From: Polydactylus sextarius
Taxonomy: Eukaryota > Chordata > Actinopteri > Polynemidae
Reading direction: 5' to 3'
Length of the DNA stretch: 64,000 nucleotides
Assembly: GCA_016801845.1 (NCBI GenBank)
Contig: CM028919.1
Coordinates: forward strand, 6,317,001 to 6,381,000
Part shown: positions 31,601-43,423 of the stretch, piece by piece
How positions within the stretch are numbered: position 1 is the first letter of the stretch
Layout of the letters: every line of letters starts with the position of its first letter
Notes under the pieces: model-generated
Database searches by the model: none
The model's input: only the letters and a program-made list of their open reading frames with translations
Told to the model about the DNA's origin: nothing
Made by a program: the position numbers and the translations under genes

Positions 31601-34600
31601 AAGGAAGGAGTGATTCGTTGAATGTTGATCATTTGTTCCACATTGCTACACTTCATGCGTGGTGTTGGTGATCCCCAGTGAGTTATGTGACAAAACATAA
31701 AAGTGGTTGGCAGTGGGTTTAGTTTCTGTGACGTGTGAGAGTGTTAGTGTACAGTTCGCATAAGTGTCACGTAGGACTGTCTGTCTTAGATGAAAGCTGC
31801 ACTCATGCATCATGAACAATTGAGTGATTTTGGTCATGCTAGTAGCATAACCCTATGAAAGACGATGTAGTTTGAACTGTGCTCTGTTTTCTGTATATAT
31901 TCATGGTCTCCAGAGGATGAATCCTACTGATGTCAGTGATTCCTTGAATTTTCCTGTTGTACAATCAAAAACTGAAATATTGCATCAACTAGTTTACTTG
32001 GTGGATTGCCTCTACAGATATTCATGGCCACCAGATATTAATCTTTGTGACTATAAAGACTTTTTATTTTTCTTCTATTATAAGGTCATTTGCAGTTGTC
32101 AGTGAAATATCTTGACCAACATTGGTTGGATTGTTGCATAACTTACTGCAGACATTTCTCCTCAACATTAATTGTAATGAATGGTATGATTTCTTAACAT
32201 TTCAGCACTCCAATCCATCATCAAAACATATTTTCACATTGTCAAATATTTTAATTTGTGGCTAACTAACCACAAAATTACTCCTATTAGCCTCAGCTGT
32301 ATTTGCTATTTATTTTAAGCAAGTTAATAAGCAAGCATTTCAAGCAAGTGTTTCAGTGCCTTTTACACCCACTGATATTTAAATGTGTGTTTACAGGTAT
32401 CTACAATAACGACAGGAAAGTGGCAATTAAGAATCTGAAGATGGGAACGATGTCAGTGGAAGCCTTCCTGGCAGAGGCCAACATGATGAAGAACTTGCAA
32501 CATCCTCGTCTCGTTCGCCTCTTTGCTGTGGTTACCCAAGAGCCAATTTATATCGTGACAGAGTACATGGAAAATGGTAGGTCGGAATTCTGTGTGTCAC
32601 AACCTGAAGCATTTTTCTAATAACGCCAACTATCAAGAGGGAAACTGAAAGTATCGAAAGCAAAGAAAGACCTGGTGCCAGGGTATTTCCATGAAATGAA
32701 TGCTAATTTGAAGCTGAATTCAAAGGAGATCCCTCTGTAATCATATCAGCTTTTTTCAGTTCAGTTTGATAAATGAAAATATGCCCAAGCCTGTCTGAGG
32801 ATGATCTCCTGCCTAAATACTCTGAACACCAATGACTTTGTTGTCCGGATGATCAAAGGCAGCCAAGGTGTTCGTTATAGTCAACGCTCTGTACAGACGT
32901 TCAGGATCAAACATGTTGATCTGTGACTGGACTCTGGGTGAGAACACATGCTTGAACAAAAGAGTGGGTTGCTCCTTGTGCTTCACCCTTTTCATGAGTC
33001 ATAGTGTTTTTATGCAGGTTCCTTACTCCAGTAATTCTATTGAATTGGCTTATTATCTTTTTGATCACACAACCACATCTGCTGTGCTGTTTGCAGCTTT
33101 TCTGTTTGATATGTGATATGTTGCGATTGCACATTACTGGAACTACAACGTGTAATTATCACATGTGAGTGGTCATGAATGCAGCAGTGTGACCAAAACT
33201 AAATAAAGGAGTTACAGTAAGTCATGAGTGTTGCCTCTCAAAGCATGCTGCTCTGTTGCTGCTGAAGTGGCCTGGCTTCTGATAGGCTATTTTCAGCTTC
33301 TCCTCATGACTCTTCTGTGTTCGCTTCTCTGCGCTAAAATGTTTAAAGACAAACATGAACTTTCACTTCTTTTCTGAGCCCTTCCAGACGTTTTACTGGC
33401 TCTTACTCACCCAGGAGGGGAAATCTCTACTGGCCAGTCTGAGAATATAGGTGTTAAAACAGGAGAGGACTGACTTGCCATGTTATTGTTCCCTGAGACC
33501 CCTGATGAGAACTGGCTGCTTTCCAGAGTCTGTTTTTACGCACATGCACAGACACATGTGCACAAGTATCGGAACACTACGAGGTTGCAGCAGTCAACAC
33601 ATTTCTGACAATAGCAGTTTGTTCAGTATCTTGCTTTGGATCTTCCTATTTTTCTCTTTCTTCTTATGGAACAGAGTTCATGTGAAATTACTGGAAAGCA
33701 CAAAGACACATAACAATAAACATTCCAGGTGATGAACTTAAAGCCTGGTAAAGATTTTTTACGCCCAAATAATGCTGTTATATGAAAGTGATCCAGTATC
33801 TGTTTCACTTTAACCTCAAAAGTCTTTGTATTTCTTTTTCTCTGGGGGAACAATAACAAAATGCAAAGAGAGATGTTGTCAGAGACACAACAACAGCCTT
33901 ACAGCTGAAGTAAAAGGAGTGCCTTTGTATGGTCTTGTATGAGTGGCCTGTAAACCGGCAGCAATGGTTCCACATGAGGCTGCCTCTTTGTCTGCCATCC
34001 ACGTGTGGACGGGACACAGTTGTTGCCTCTGTTGTCAAGTGAAAGGATGGCTTAAAGTTCCCGTCTTTTCAGTTTGTCTCTTTTTTTTTAGTAGTGAAGA
34101 CAACAAAGATGGAAAATTACAGGCGTGTCATCCCAGCTTCCCTTTGTGACCTTGACAAAGAGCGCTCCTCTGGCTCTCAGACTTCAAACGCTGTCTTCCG
34201 GACTTAAGCATAGAAGCGCATGTCTCCTCTTTCCTGGCACAGTCATTCCTCTTAAAGTATTTCCTTTAGTTTGCCGTGGTTGGCCGGTGTGCAGAGGTAT
34301 TGTTCCATCCTAATCAAACTCGACACAAAGTCCACTGTCAGAAACTATGTATCATCTTGACTGATGCTTTGTGTACTTCCTCACAGTGTTGCCCTCCCTG
34401 ATTTCAGCTGCTATTCTGGTCCAACCCTGTTTATCTATATCTCTGGGGAATGACAATGTTTTTGATTCAGGAAAAAGATATTTGTCTCCTGAACAATGAA
34501 TTATTTTAGTTATTATTATTTCCTAATTTTCTGTGCATAGCAACTTCAATAAACGAGTATAAAAAATATGTATCGGTAATACTAAAAAAAAATACTGGTG

Positions 34601-35010
34601 TGGTGAACTAGTTTATTTGTAAAAGTAAGTTGCATCAAGCTGATACGGTAAGATAAATTCAAAATGTTCAGTTTAACAATAAAAACAAACAGTGCTTTTT
34701 CTGACAAGATTTACTCCAACTTGGATGATATTTTTTTTTTCACAGGAAGCCTCGTGGATTACTTAAAAACAACAGAGGGAAGCAATTTGCCCATGAACAC
34801 TCTGATAGATATGGCATCTCAGGCAAGATTTCTCTCTTTTTTTTCAATATTAATTTGTTTGTCCTCTTATCGCTACACTCTTGTCACTCCACTTATCAGA
34901 TTCTCTTTCATTTATTCTTTCACTTCCCATTCTCTCAGCATGATCCTCACAGACAGGAAACTGGCCACTGTTGTAATAGACTTACATTCAACACTACTCT
35001 TGTAACATAG

Positions 35011-35065
<55 letters not shown>

Positions 35066-37589
35066 CTGCCAGTCTAGACACAATAAAACTGTACGACAAC
35101 AAACAGTCCTATAAAGGACAAATACATTGACATAAATTTATGGCCTTTTTTGGTCACACTATTTTTTTATTATTTATTAATTCACAAAGGTTCCAGCTCA
35201 GATAAACTGTCGATCTCAGAACGTGGTAACACAACCTGGTATTTACCGTTACCTGATAAATAATGTATGACACAGATTTTCCGATCGGTTTCTAAATGTG
35301 TCCTACTGTTTTTTGACAGCATGCGTTAACATGTGACAGATCTGCTGAAGTGTTAACTTCTGTGTGGTATCACCCTTATGAAACTTAATGTTATGACTAT
35401 ACCATTTAAGCACAGACAGTACAGTAGAAGTTTATTAACAACATGTTTGAGCATCGGATTCACACTGTGTGCAATTCATCATGGATTAAACAACAAAGGA
35501 GCTGGAGGTGTTGGTAATTTGTTTGTTTTATTATGCCCCGTTAAGCGAACCAAATGCTGGTGTTCTTCATTTTTAGCGCTCAGATGTCAGGCGATATCTC
35601 TTACGACACTGTACAAAAACAGGCTTGACATAAAAAAGCATCAGAATTGTAGATTTTTCACATTCTATCGATCATTTTTTGTTTAATTTTGATTGAGGTA
35701 AACTACCATCTTTAAGGTTCTCGCACTGATGAAGAAAATTACTAATAATGGCGATGTCTAATTCTTAAAAATTTACATGCCAGTAAGGGAACTTTGACTA
35801 TATATACTGTGGGTGTGGGAATGGAAAAGACAACCACAGAAAAGCAGACAAAAGTATCAAAGTCTAACAAGACAAAAAGAATCTTCATCGCAGGGCGGGC
35901 AAGCTCTCTGACGCCTCTGAATTTGGCACAGAGAAGTAGGGTTCGAGTCTGCAAAGTTTTGTGATGAAAACAGCTGTTATGCACTTGTGGCATTTGTGGT
36001 TAAAGCTCAAAGCAGCAAACTCTAACCATTATGTGATGGAGCATAAAAACATTAGTGATTAATGAACTTTATTTTGCTGCAGTATTGGAAAACTCTGTTC
36101 ACATCCTTTCAAATATACATGTATGTCATTAGATTTTAGCAATAGAAGAATAAAAAAGTATCTAGTTTAGTAAATCAGAAACAATATTTCATATAAATGA
36201 ATATATATGTAATTACAGTGAAACGGATGGAATGGAGAATAAGGAGGCGTTATGTGTGGGAAGTCATGACGACGGTGGAAGTTTGTGAAATGCAAAGATA
36301 TGCGTACATCTCAGGTTTCTGACAAGATCCACAGGACCAATCACACCTATGTGATAGAATCTGAAATATCAACCACAGACACCGCAAAAACACTGATGGT
36401 CAGATGGATATGCGTAGATATGTGCACATACACATGCATTTCTTGACTTAAATATGACACAAACCAGTTTTCTTAAACATCAAGTATAATTTCTTTTCAG
36501 TGGAAGTGACTCATGTAGTACCTTCTGTGACTGAAACAGAAACAGCCATGGAAATAAAAAAAGCCAGTTTACTGAAAGGTAAAAAGCAGGACTACAGGGT
36601 TTAGTAGCAGGAAGTAGAGCGGGCACAGCTGTGTACCTGGGTGGAGTACAGAGGTAAAAGGGTATAAGGAACTGACCTGGGGAAGTGGTAAACTCCCTGA
36701 TTTGGAAATCCCTCTGTTCATCTATCCAACACACACAAATATTGCACAATACATAAACTCACTGGTCTGTCACAGTCGCACACACATTGTCTGATGATGT
36801 GCTGTCCCCTGCAGGTGGCTGATGGCATGGCCTTTATTGAGGAGAGAAATTACATACACCGAGACCTGCGAGCCGCCAATATTCTGGTGTCTCATGAACT
36901 CATCTGTAAGATTGCTGACTTTGGACTTGCAAGACTCATTGAGGACAATGAATACACAGCCAGAGAAGGTAACAGGACTTTATATCACATGTTTTTTTGA
37001 ATCATTGAATCTTTATTCAGTAAATTTGATGTATTTTCTTTTTTTTTTTTCTCTCACAAGTTTTTTTGTGATTTGGAATTAAAACAGTTCATACTGAATC
37101 ACAAACTTTGAAGAATGATAAAATTCTTTGCAGTCAGAACAACAACAATTTTTCTTCTGTGTTCACAGGTGCAAAGTTCCCCATCAAGTGGACCGCCCCA
37201 GAGGCCATCAACTATGGCACCTTCTCCATAAAATCAGATGTCTGGTCCTTTGGGATCCTCCTCACAGAAATAGTGACATACGGACGCATACCTTACCCTG
37301 GTACATGTTCATTCATCATCATTTGCTGTCGTCTTTCTAGTTTGCAAGTACAGAATAATTGCTCACTCTGCTACATTTTACCTGTTGTGCAGGCATGTCC
37401 AACCCAGAGGTAATCCAGAACCTGGAGCGGGGATACAGAATGCCAAGGCCAGAAAACTGTCCAGAAGGGCTTTATAACATCATGGGTTTGTGCTGGAGGG
37501 AAACCCCAGATGACAGGCCCACCTTTGAGTACCTGAGGAGCGTTCTGGAGGATTTCTTCACTGCCACAGAGAGGCAATACCAGGAATAG
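26240..37589 (+). CDS. lck: Tyrosine-protein kinase Lck
   Basis: Src-family kinase at the T-cell plasma membrane; it binds CD4/CD8 tails and phosphorylates CD3/zeta ITAMs and ZAP70. Coding exons: 26240-26347, 26890-26950, 27668-27758, 29225-29323, 29452-29555, 30326-30475, 30580-30732, 32397-32576, 34746-34822, 36815-36968, 37169-37300, 37393-37589; 501 residues (human 509). Gly2 is the myristoylation site and Cys3/Cys5 the palmitoylation sites. The Cys22-x-x-Cys25 zinc clasp separates it from Blk. SH3 is about 57-115 and SH2 about 121-205 (FLIRESE). In the kinase domain, GAGQFGEV, Lys267, HRDLRAAN (356-363), DFG (376-378), activation-loop Tyr388 and inhibitory tail Tyr499 are all present. 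Exon 34746-34822 ends CAG|GCAAGA, a GC-AG intron; the others are GT-AG. Confidence 0.97.
28573..28640. repeat. (TG)n microsatellite in an lck intron
   Basis: A TG run of about 34 units with a single TA interruption near its right end. It lies inside the intron between the two exons that encode the SH3 domain. Confidence 0.95.
31895..32330 (+). repeat. Percomorph-type dispersed repeat immediately upstream of lck exon 8
   Basis: Contains TTCATGGTCTCCAGAGGATG, AATCCTACTGATGTCAGTGA, ATTGGTTGGATTGTTGCATA and CCTATTAGCCTCAGCTGTAT in order. These are degraded versions of motifs I recognise in a non-coding repeat very abundant in percomorph genomes. It ends about 65 bp before the exon that starts at 32397. 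Family assignment is from memory. Confidence 0.6.
32577..36814. other. Long lck introns flanking the exon at 34746-34822
   Basis: Two introns of about 2.0-2.2 kb surround a 77-nt exon. They are AT-rich, with a (GT)n microsatellite at 35012-35063 and many short open frames without recognisable similarity. I see no additional gene. Confidence 0.55.
35012..35063. repeat. (GT)n microsatellite in an lck intron
   Basis: About 26 uninterrupted GT/TG units, roughly 190 bp downstream of the GC donor at 34823. Confidence 0.95.
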
Positions 37590-37992
37590 CCCTGATGGGG
37601 CAAACATACATAGAGACATATTATAAATATACTCAAACTAAAGTTGCAGTCTATGACGGCAGATTCTGGATTTTATTTTGTTTATTGAAGAGTACATATC
37701 TTTATATTGTCAGAGCCAGAATGGGGATTTTCAAAATAAGTACTTTGTTTTCTGCATCAAAGTTATTCTTTTGTGTCTTCTTTGAAATGATACAATTATA
37801 TGTGAGCTGTGAACATGAAATTCAAACTGTGACAGCTTTGTCACTATAGAGCCAACAACATAGAAGGAGAGCGAGCACCATGCTGCTTGAATAAAGTGGG
37901 TACTCTGATGTAGCTGAATAAGTAGCTGCTTTCCTGGCGCTCGTTATTATGATGTAAATACTGTCTTCAGCTGTGTTGTATGTCTGTAGCTT

Positions 37993-37998
37993 AATAAA
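37993..37998 (+). terminator. Polyadenylation signal of lck
   Basis: AATAAA 404 bp downstream of the lck stop codon (37587-37589) and well before the hdac1 start. It is the first canonical hexamer I see after the stop, so it is the likely 3' end signal. Confidence 0.6.
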
Positions 37999-38632
37999 TA
38001 TTTTCAAAACATCTTACTTACATCAAAATATTTTTGTTCACGGATGTTTTTTGTTGTTTCATTAAATTCAGAAAATCTCCACACCACATAAAATGAGCTA
38101 CCATCAGCCAGAACATATTAATATGTTAGTGTTTTGTTACATAACAACCTCAATTATCCAAACATTTGTTTATCCATTACTTGTGTTACTTAATTACTGC
38201 TATATATGCATTTAAAACTTATTAGATATGATGCACTGCCATACATTAGCCCCTCTATGACCATGCTGATTTAACACTAATGCATTGGTTTATTTATTAT
38301 CATATTTATTATTATGATCAAAAAATACATGATTCACCTTCGTGTTAAATAATAATAATTTTACTGATACATTTTATAATAAAACTGCCACATCTGTTTT
38401 AAATTAGTCATTCATAGGATAAATAGACAGTAGCAGCACATGTAAGTTGAAGATAAACAGTGTGACAGAGTGTGTCGCCCCCTGCCGGCTACAGGCGACA
38501 TTACATCCATCTGATTGGACGTGATACAAACTATCCGCCTCTTGTCGCTGTCGTCTCCTGCGGTGTGTGTATGTGTGTGTATATGTGTGTGCGAGTGGTA
38601 AAAAAAAAAAAAGTAGCCAGCCAAAAAGACCA

Positions 38633-38641
38633 AAATGGCGC
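38633..38641 (+). promoter_or_regulatory. YY1-type motif over the hdac1 start codon
   Basis: AAAATGGCG overlaps the initiator ATG at 38635 and fits the core AANATGGCG of the YY1 consensus. YY1 sites just downstream of the transcription start, often over the ATG, are typical of TATA-less housekeeping genes. No TATA box is seen in the preceding about 100 bp, which holds GTGT and poly(A) tracts. Confidence 0.4.
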
Positions 38642-41600
38642 TTACATCTCAAGGAACAAAGAAAAAAGTTTGCTACTACTACGATGGTGAGTACTTGCAT
38701 GCCTCTACTTTACACAGCCGACGCACTCGTCGGTGAAATCCGCCACTTTGCGCCAACAAAGGTTGCAGCTTATTTCACCTCTTGCTAACCTGGCACGTTA
38801 GCTAACAAGCTAGCTCGAGTGTGAGGCGGCTCTCATCAGTCCGACACACTCAGTAACAACGCACTTATAACATCTGCTCACTTTCTTTAAACGCCTTGTT
38901 TTTGCTCTAATATACTACTGTAGACGTTTATCCGCCAGAGCTCGGTACATTAACTCGACTAGTTAACGCCTCTAGCTAGCGAGCTAACAATGGGGATCTG
39001 AGTACTTCATTGTAACCGCAATTAACGTCAACACTAAGCTAACATTAAAATGGCTCAGGTCGCTGCCTTCAAATTCAAGATAACTCAGCGGGAAATAATG
39101 TTTTGTTCACTCATCTTCTCTTTCTCTGTGTGTGTGTAAATAAACAAAGCGCCACCCTTTAAGTGAACCCGAGTAGTTTGCAGAGTTTGGTTGAAGCGTT
39201 TTAATGTAATTATTGCGTCTGAGGAAACGGATCCGGTTGTAGCGTCATAATAGAGATGCGTTGTAGTTGTGTTGGTTTGTGTTTTAACGTGTGTGCTCAG
39301 ATAAATAGAGCGAGTTTTGTTTTCCTCGTGTTTACAGTTGTTCAGATTATGGCGGTAAACTACATCAACAAGTCATTTTGTGTTTCTTTTTTTCCTCTCA
39401 TAGGTGATGTTGGAAATTACTACTACGGCCAGGGGCATCCCATGAAACCCCACAGAATCCGCATGACACACAACCTGTTGCTCAACTATGGCCTCTACAG
39501 AAAGATGGAGATATATGTATGTTTAACTATTAAAACGATTTTTTTTTGGTCAGTCAAGATTACTGAACTGGCTTTTGCAATGTTTCATGAGAACTCATCT
39601 GTGTTTCAGCGTCCACACAAAGCCAGCGGAGAAGAGATGACCAAGTACCACAGCGATGATTACATCAAGTTCCTGCGTTCAATCAGACCAGACAACATGT
39701 CAGAGTACAGCAAGCAAATGCAGAGATGTAGGTTTGCTACAGAGGTTTACTGTAAATTAAGGTCATCAAACTGTGAAGCTTGAAATAAGCAGCAACGCTG
39801 TGTCTAATTCTGTGTTATTGTTTCACAGTTAATGTGGGGGAGGACTGTCCAGTGTTTGATGGTTTATTTGAGTTCTGCCAGCTCTCAGGAGGGGGCTCTG
39901 TTGGTAAGTTTGTTTCTGTCTAAATAGTGCTTCGGTGAACATGTTGTGTTGGACTGTAATCATGTCATCAGTGCTTCAGTAATCTGTTAAGTTCAAGTGT
40001 AAACGGGCTGTTGATTTTTGTCTCCTCACTGTGCTCCAGCCGGTGCTGTAAAGTTGAACAAACAGCAGACGGACATTGCTATAAACTGGGCTGGGGGCCT
40101 GCATCACGCCAAGAAGTCCGAGGCCTCTGGGTTTTGCTACGTCAATGACATCGTACTGGCTATTCTGGAATTACTGAAGTGAGTACACTAGCTCAATCAT
40201 CAAATGAATATTCTTGTGGATCAAAAGGAGCAGAACATCAAGGATGTTTTTCCCTCTTGCAGATACCACCAGAGAGTTCTGTACATAGATATCGACATCC
40301 ATCATGGGGACGGCGTGGAGGAGGCGTTCTACACCACAGACCGTGTTATGACTGTGTCCTTCCACAAGTATGGAGAGTACTTCCCTGGTACAGGTGATCT
40401 CAGGGTAAGCATTGTAGTTTTTTTGGTAGATAAAAGTCATATTGTTATTAGGTATAATACAGTGAGTTGACTTAATTTGTATTGTTCTGTGCAGGATATC
40501 GGCGCTGGGAAGGGTAAATACTACGCAGTGAATTATCCCCTGAGAGATGGGATTGACGATGAGTCATATGAAGCCATATTCAAACCTGTGAGTAAATGAT
40601 TTAACTGTCATATTGTGATAGTTGATATCTCCCGGTGGAGACAGGAACATTTAAAAGTGGTTGTTATTAATGTAGATCATGGCCAAAGTAATGGAGATGT
40701 ACCAGCCCAGCGCGGTGGTCCTGCAGTGTGGAGCTGATTCTTTGTCTGGAGACAGGCTCGGCTGCTTTAACCTCACCATCAAAGGTAAGTCAATGTAATA
40801 TTTATCTCCTCCTGATGTCACAGAATCTTTCTCTCACAATTTTTAATTGTTTATTTCCATAATGTCTAAACAGGCCATGCTAAGTGCGTGGAGTACATTA
40901 AGAGCTTCAACCTGCCATTGCTGATGCTGGGTGGAGGAGGCTACACCATCCGCAATGTGGCACGATGCTGGACGTACGAAACTGCAGTGGCCCTCGACTC
41001 ATCCATTCCTAACGGTGAGTCTTTGTGCTCATGCTGCACAGATATAGTTACATCCAGTATTAGAACATAACACCATGGCACCTACTTTCTGTTAACTGTG
41101 TTGTGACAGCATTTCTCAATAGCTGAGCTTTTGAAATAATTCTAACAGCCTCTTTGAAAAAGTCAATACAAATTTCTCTCAACTCAACAGAGCTCCCATA
41201 CAACGACTACTTTGAGTACTTTGGGCCGGACTTTAAGCTGCACATCAGCCCGTCCAACATGACCAACCAGAACACCAACGACTACCTGGAGAAGATCAAG
41301 TGAGTCTATCAAAGTGCCTTTAAAATGTATCTGTTGTTTGTTTAGTATCATCAGTAACTGCAGCAGTTTATGTCTCTTGTATTTTAGAAGAAAGCCACCG
41401 CAAACATAGAGGTTAAACCCGCAGATTATTTGTGGTCAGTATCAGTGCTTCACTGTCAGTATGTTTTCCTCCTCCAGGCAGCGTTTGTTTGAGAACTTGC
41501 GCATGTTGCCTCACGCCCCGGGAGTTCAGATGCAGGCCATCCCTGAGGACGCCGTACAGGAGGACAGCGGGGACGAGGAGGAAGACGACCCCAACAAACG

Positions 41601-42181
41601 CATCTCCAGTAATAATCTCTAACAATCATAATTTTCCTCATTACGCAGCTCAAACCGTGTGTTGATTTAACCGTGTCCTCTGATAATGTACAGTCCGTGC
41701 TCACGACAAGAGGATAGCGTGTGAGGAGGAGTTCTCTGACTCAGAGGATGAAGGAGAAGGAGGGCGCAGAAACGCCGCCAGCTTCAAGAAAGCCAAGCGA
41801 GCCAAAACCGAAGGAGAGAAAGAGGGAGAAGAAAAGGAGAAGAAAGGTGAGGAGGAAACAAAAGGTATCGATTCATTTTTTTTTTCCTCCATTCATTTCA
41901 GCTCATTCTCATTTTTTTATAAACAGCACCCTCATTAGTACCTCCAGAGCTCATCCTGTTTTGAATGTATTACATCAGCTATGAGTGTTTTTTTGTTTTT
42001 GTTTTTACAGAAGTAAAAGGAGAAGAGAAGGAGCCGGAGGAGGAGAAAATGGACACATCAAAGTGAGAAAACACTGCACAAACGAGTTGACCATGTTTTC
42101 CAGCAAGTGGCTGATAGGGAGTGTTAATCATTTCATTCCTCTGGGTCCTTTAGGCCAAAAGAGGAATCCAAGACACCTTGA
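38635..42181 (+). CDS. hdac1: Histone deacetylase 1
   Basis: Zinc-dependent class I lysine deacetylase, the nuclear catalytic subunit of Sin3, NuRD and CoREST complexes. Coding exons: 38635-38686, 39404-39516, 39610-39727, 39829-39903, 40040-40178, 40263-40404, 40495-40587, 40676-40784, 40874-41014, 41191-41299, 41478-41608, 41694-41846 (or to 41864), 42011-42062, 42154-42181; 484 or 490 residues (human 482). The N-terminus MALTSQGTKKKVCYYYDG, the active-site dyad in WAGGLHHAKK, zinc ligands in DIDIHHGDG and ADSLSGDRLG, and the transition-state Tyr in GGGGYT are all present. The C-terminal tail has the EEFSDSEDEGEGG casein-kinase-2-type acidic patch and then Lys/Glu-rich sequence. Exon 12 has two in-frame donors 18 nt apart. 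Hdac1 rather than Hdac2 is supported by the neighbours lck and tmem54 and by the tail. Confidence 0.97.
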
Positions 42182-43074
42182 GGCCCTCTGCACCCAATGA
42201 TGACAGCGCAGCTGATCAGAATGGATCTTAAAGCAACATTTTGTTTTTGATTTATCACTTTTCCAGGCTGCTGCTGTGGAAATCAGTGAAGGACTTTACC
42301 TTAAAAAAAAAAAACCTTCTCCCTCAAAATGGGACAAGGATCTTAAACATCTTTTTCTGGGACAACTTTTCAACTTTGTCGTTTATGGACTTAAGTCAAA
42401 CTGTGTTTTTTGAGTATTGTTTTTTTTTCCGTACGCTTTGATATATATTTTTTTTTGTCCTGAATCTTTACAAGCAACACTTGCTTTTCCCTTGTGAAGC
42501 AACTGTAAAAAAAAAAATGGCTTAGTACATGTACGCTTTTTATATATCTGATGGATTTAATTTATTTAAATCATAGATATTTTTGGCTACTCTGTTTTAT
42601 GTCTTTCACTTTAGTCCTGTGCCTTTTTCAATATGTAGTTGAAGCATGTTTGTACAATAGATTTTTTTCCCTGTAACACATTTGTGTCTGGTTTTACCAG
42701 CGAAGGTTACCAATGGTGGTTAAGAGGATCGTTTATACCTATACCTCTGACATGTCACAATGTAAGTCAGTTACATTCTTATATCTTAGGTAATGATAGG
42801 AAGTGTCCTTTACTGACTTTTTTTTTTTCTTAAATTTCTGTGACTCAAAATATTGAAAATGTTTGGGTCTGTTATCAGACTTAGATTACACTGAGATTTG
42901 GACTTGAATGTCCAAGTACTCGGTGTAAAACGGGAGGCAAGAAAAATGCCATAATTCATTCATTTTGTTGTATATATTTATATTCTGAGAACATGAGCAA
43001 AAGTGTTTCAAAGGAGAGTAAATGTCATTTAAATCTGATAGAACCCAGTGTGTGTTGACCACATTTTAAACACC

Positions 43075-43080
43075 AATAAA
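43075..43080 (+). terminator. Polyadenylation signal of hdac1
   Basis: AATAAA in CACCAATAAAAAAA, about 0.9 kb downstream of the hdac1 stop codon and about 340 bp from the stop of the convergent tmem54 gene. It implies a long T-rich hdac1 3' UTR (42182 to about 43095). Confidence 0.6.
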
Positions 43081-43329
43081 AAAAACTTCCATACAGTTAT
43101 GTAAATTTGCGGTGTGAAGTTGTGAGTTATTCAAAACAAGATCATTTCTCATATCAAATACAAACTATTTTTCAAGATACACATGGCAGTTTTAGTTATA
43201 TTCACAACAATATCAATACAAACAGCAGTATATTCCATCATGATAAAAAATCCACTTTTTGACGTAGAGAGAAAATAGAAAACATCAATGCCCTTGCAGC
43301 TTATGTCCCACAAATACTGTCTTCAGACA

Positions 43330-43335
43330 TTTAAT
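43330..43335 (-). terminator. Possible polyadenylation signal of tmem54
   Basis: ATTAAA on the minus strand, 89 bp past the tmem54 stop codon. It is a common variant hexamer. No canonical AATAAA was noticed closer, so it is the best local candidate. Confidence 0.35.
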
Positions 43336-43423
43336 GTGTAACAGACACGTGACTTCAGATGTCGATGTGTTTTATGCCGTTGATCCCGGCAGTTTTCAGC
43401 CTATCTGTTAAGGTTGAACTGGT

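Noticed and set aside
26240..37589. Calling the Src-family kinase blk, since fam167, tdh and mtmr9 adjoin BLK in mammals
   Set aside because: The N-terminal C-x-x-C clasp, the IEDNEYTAREG activation loop and the neighbouring hdac1 all fit Lck, not Blk.
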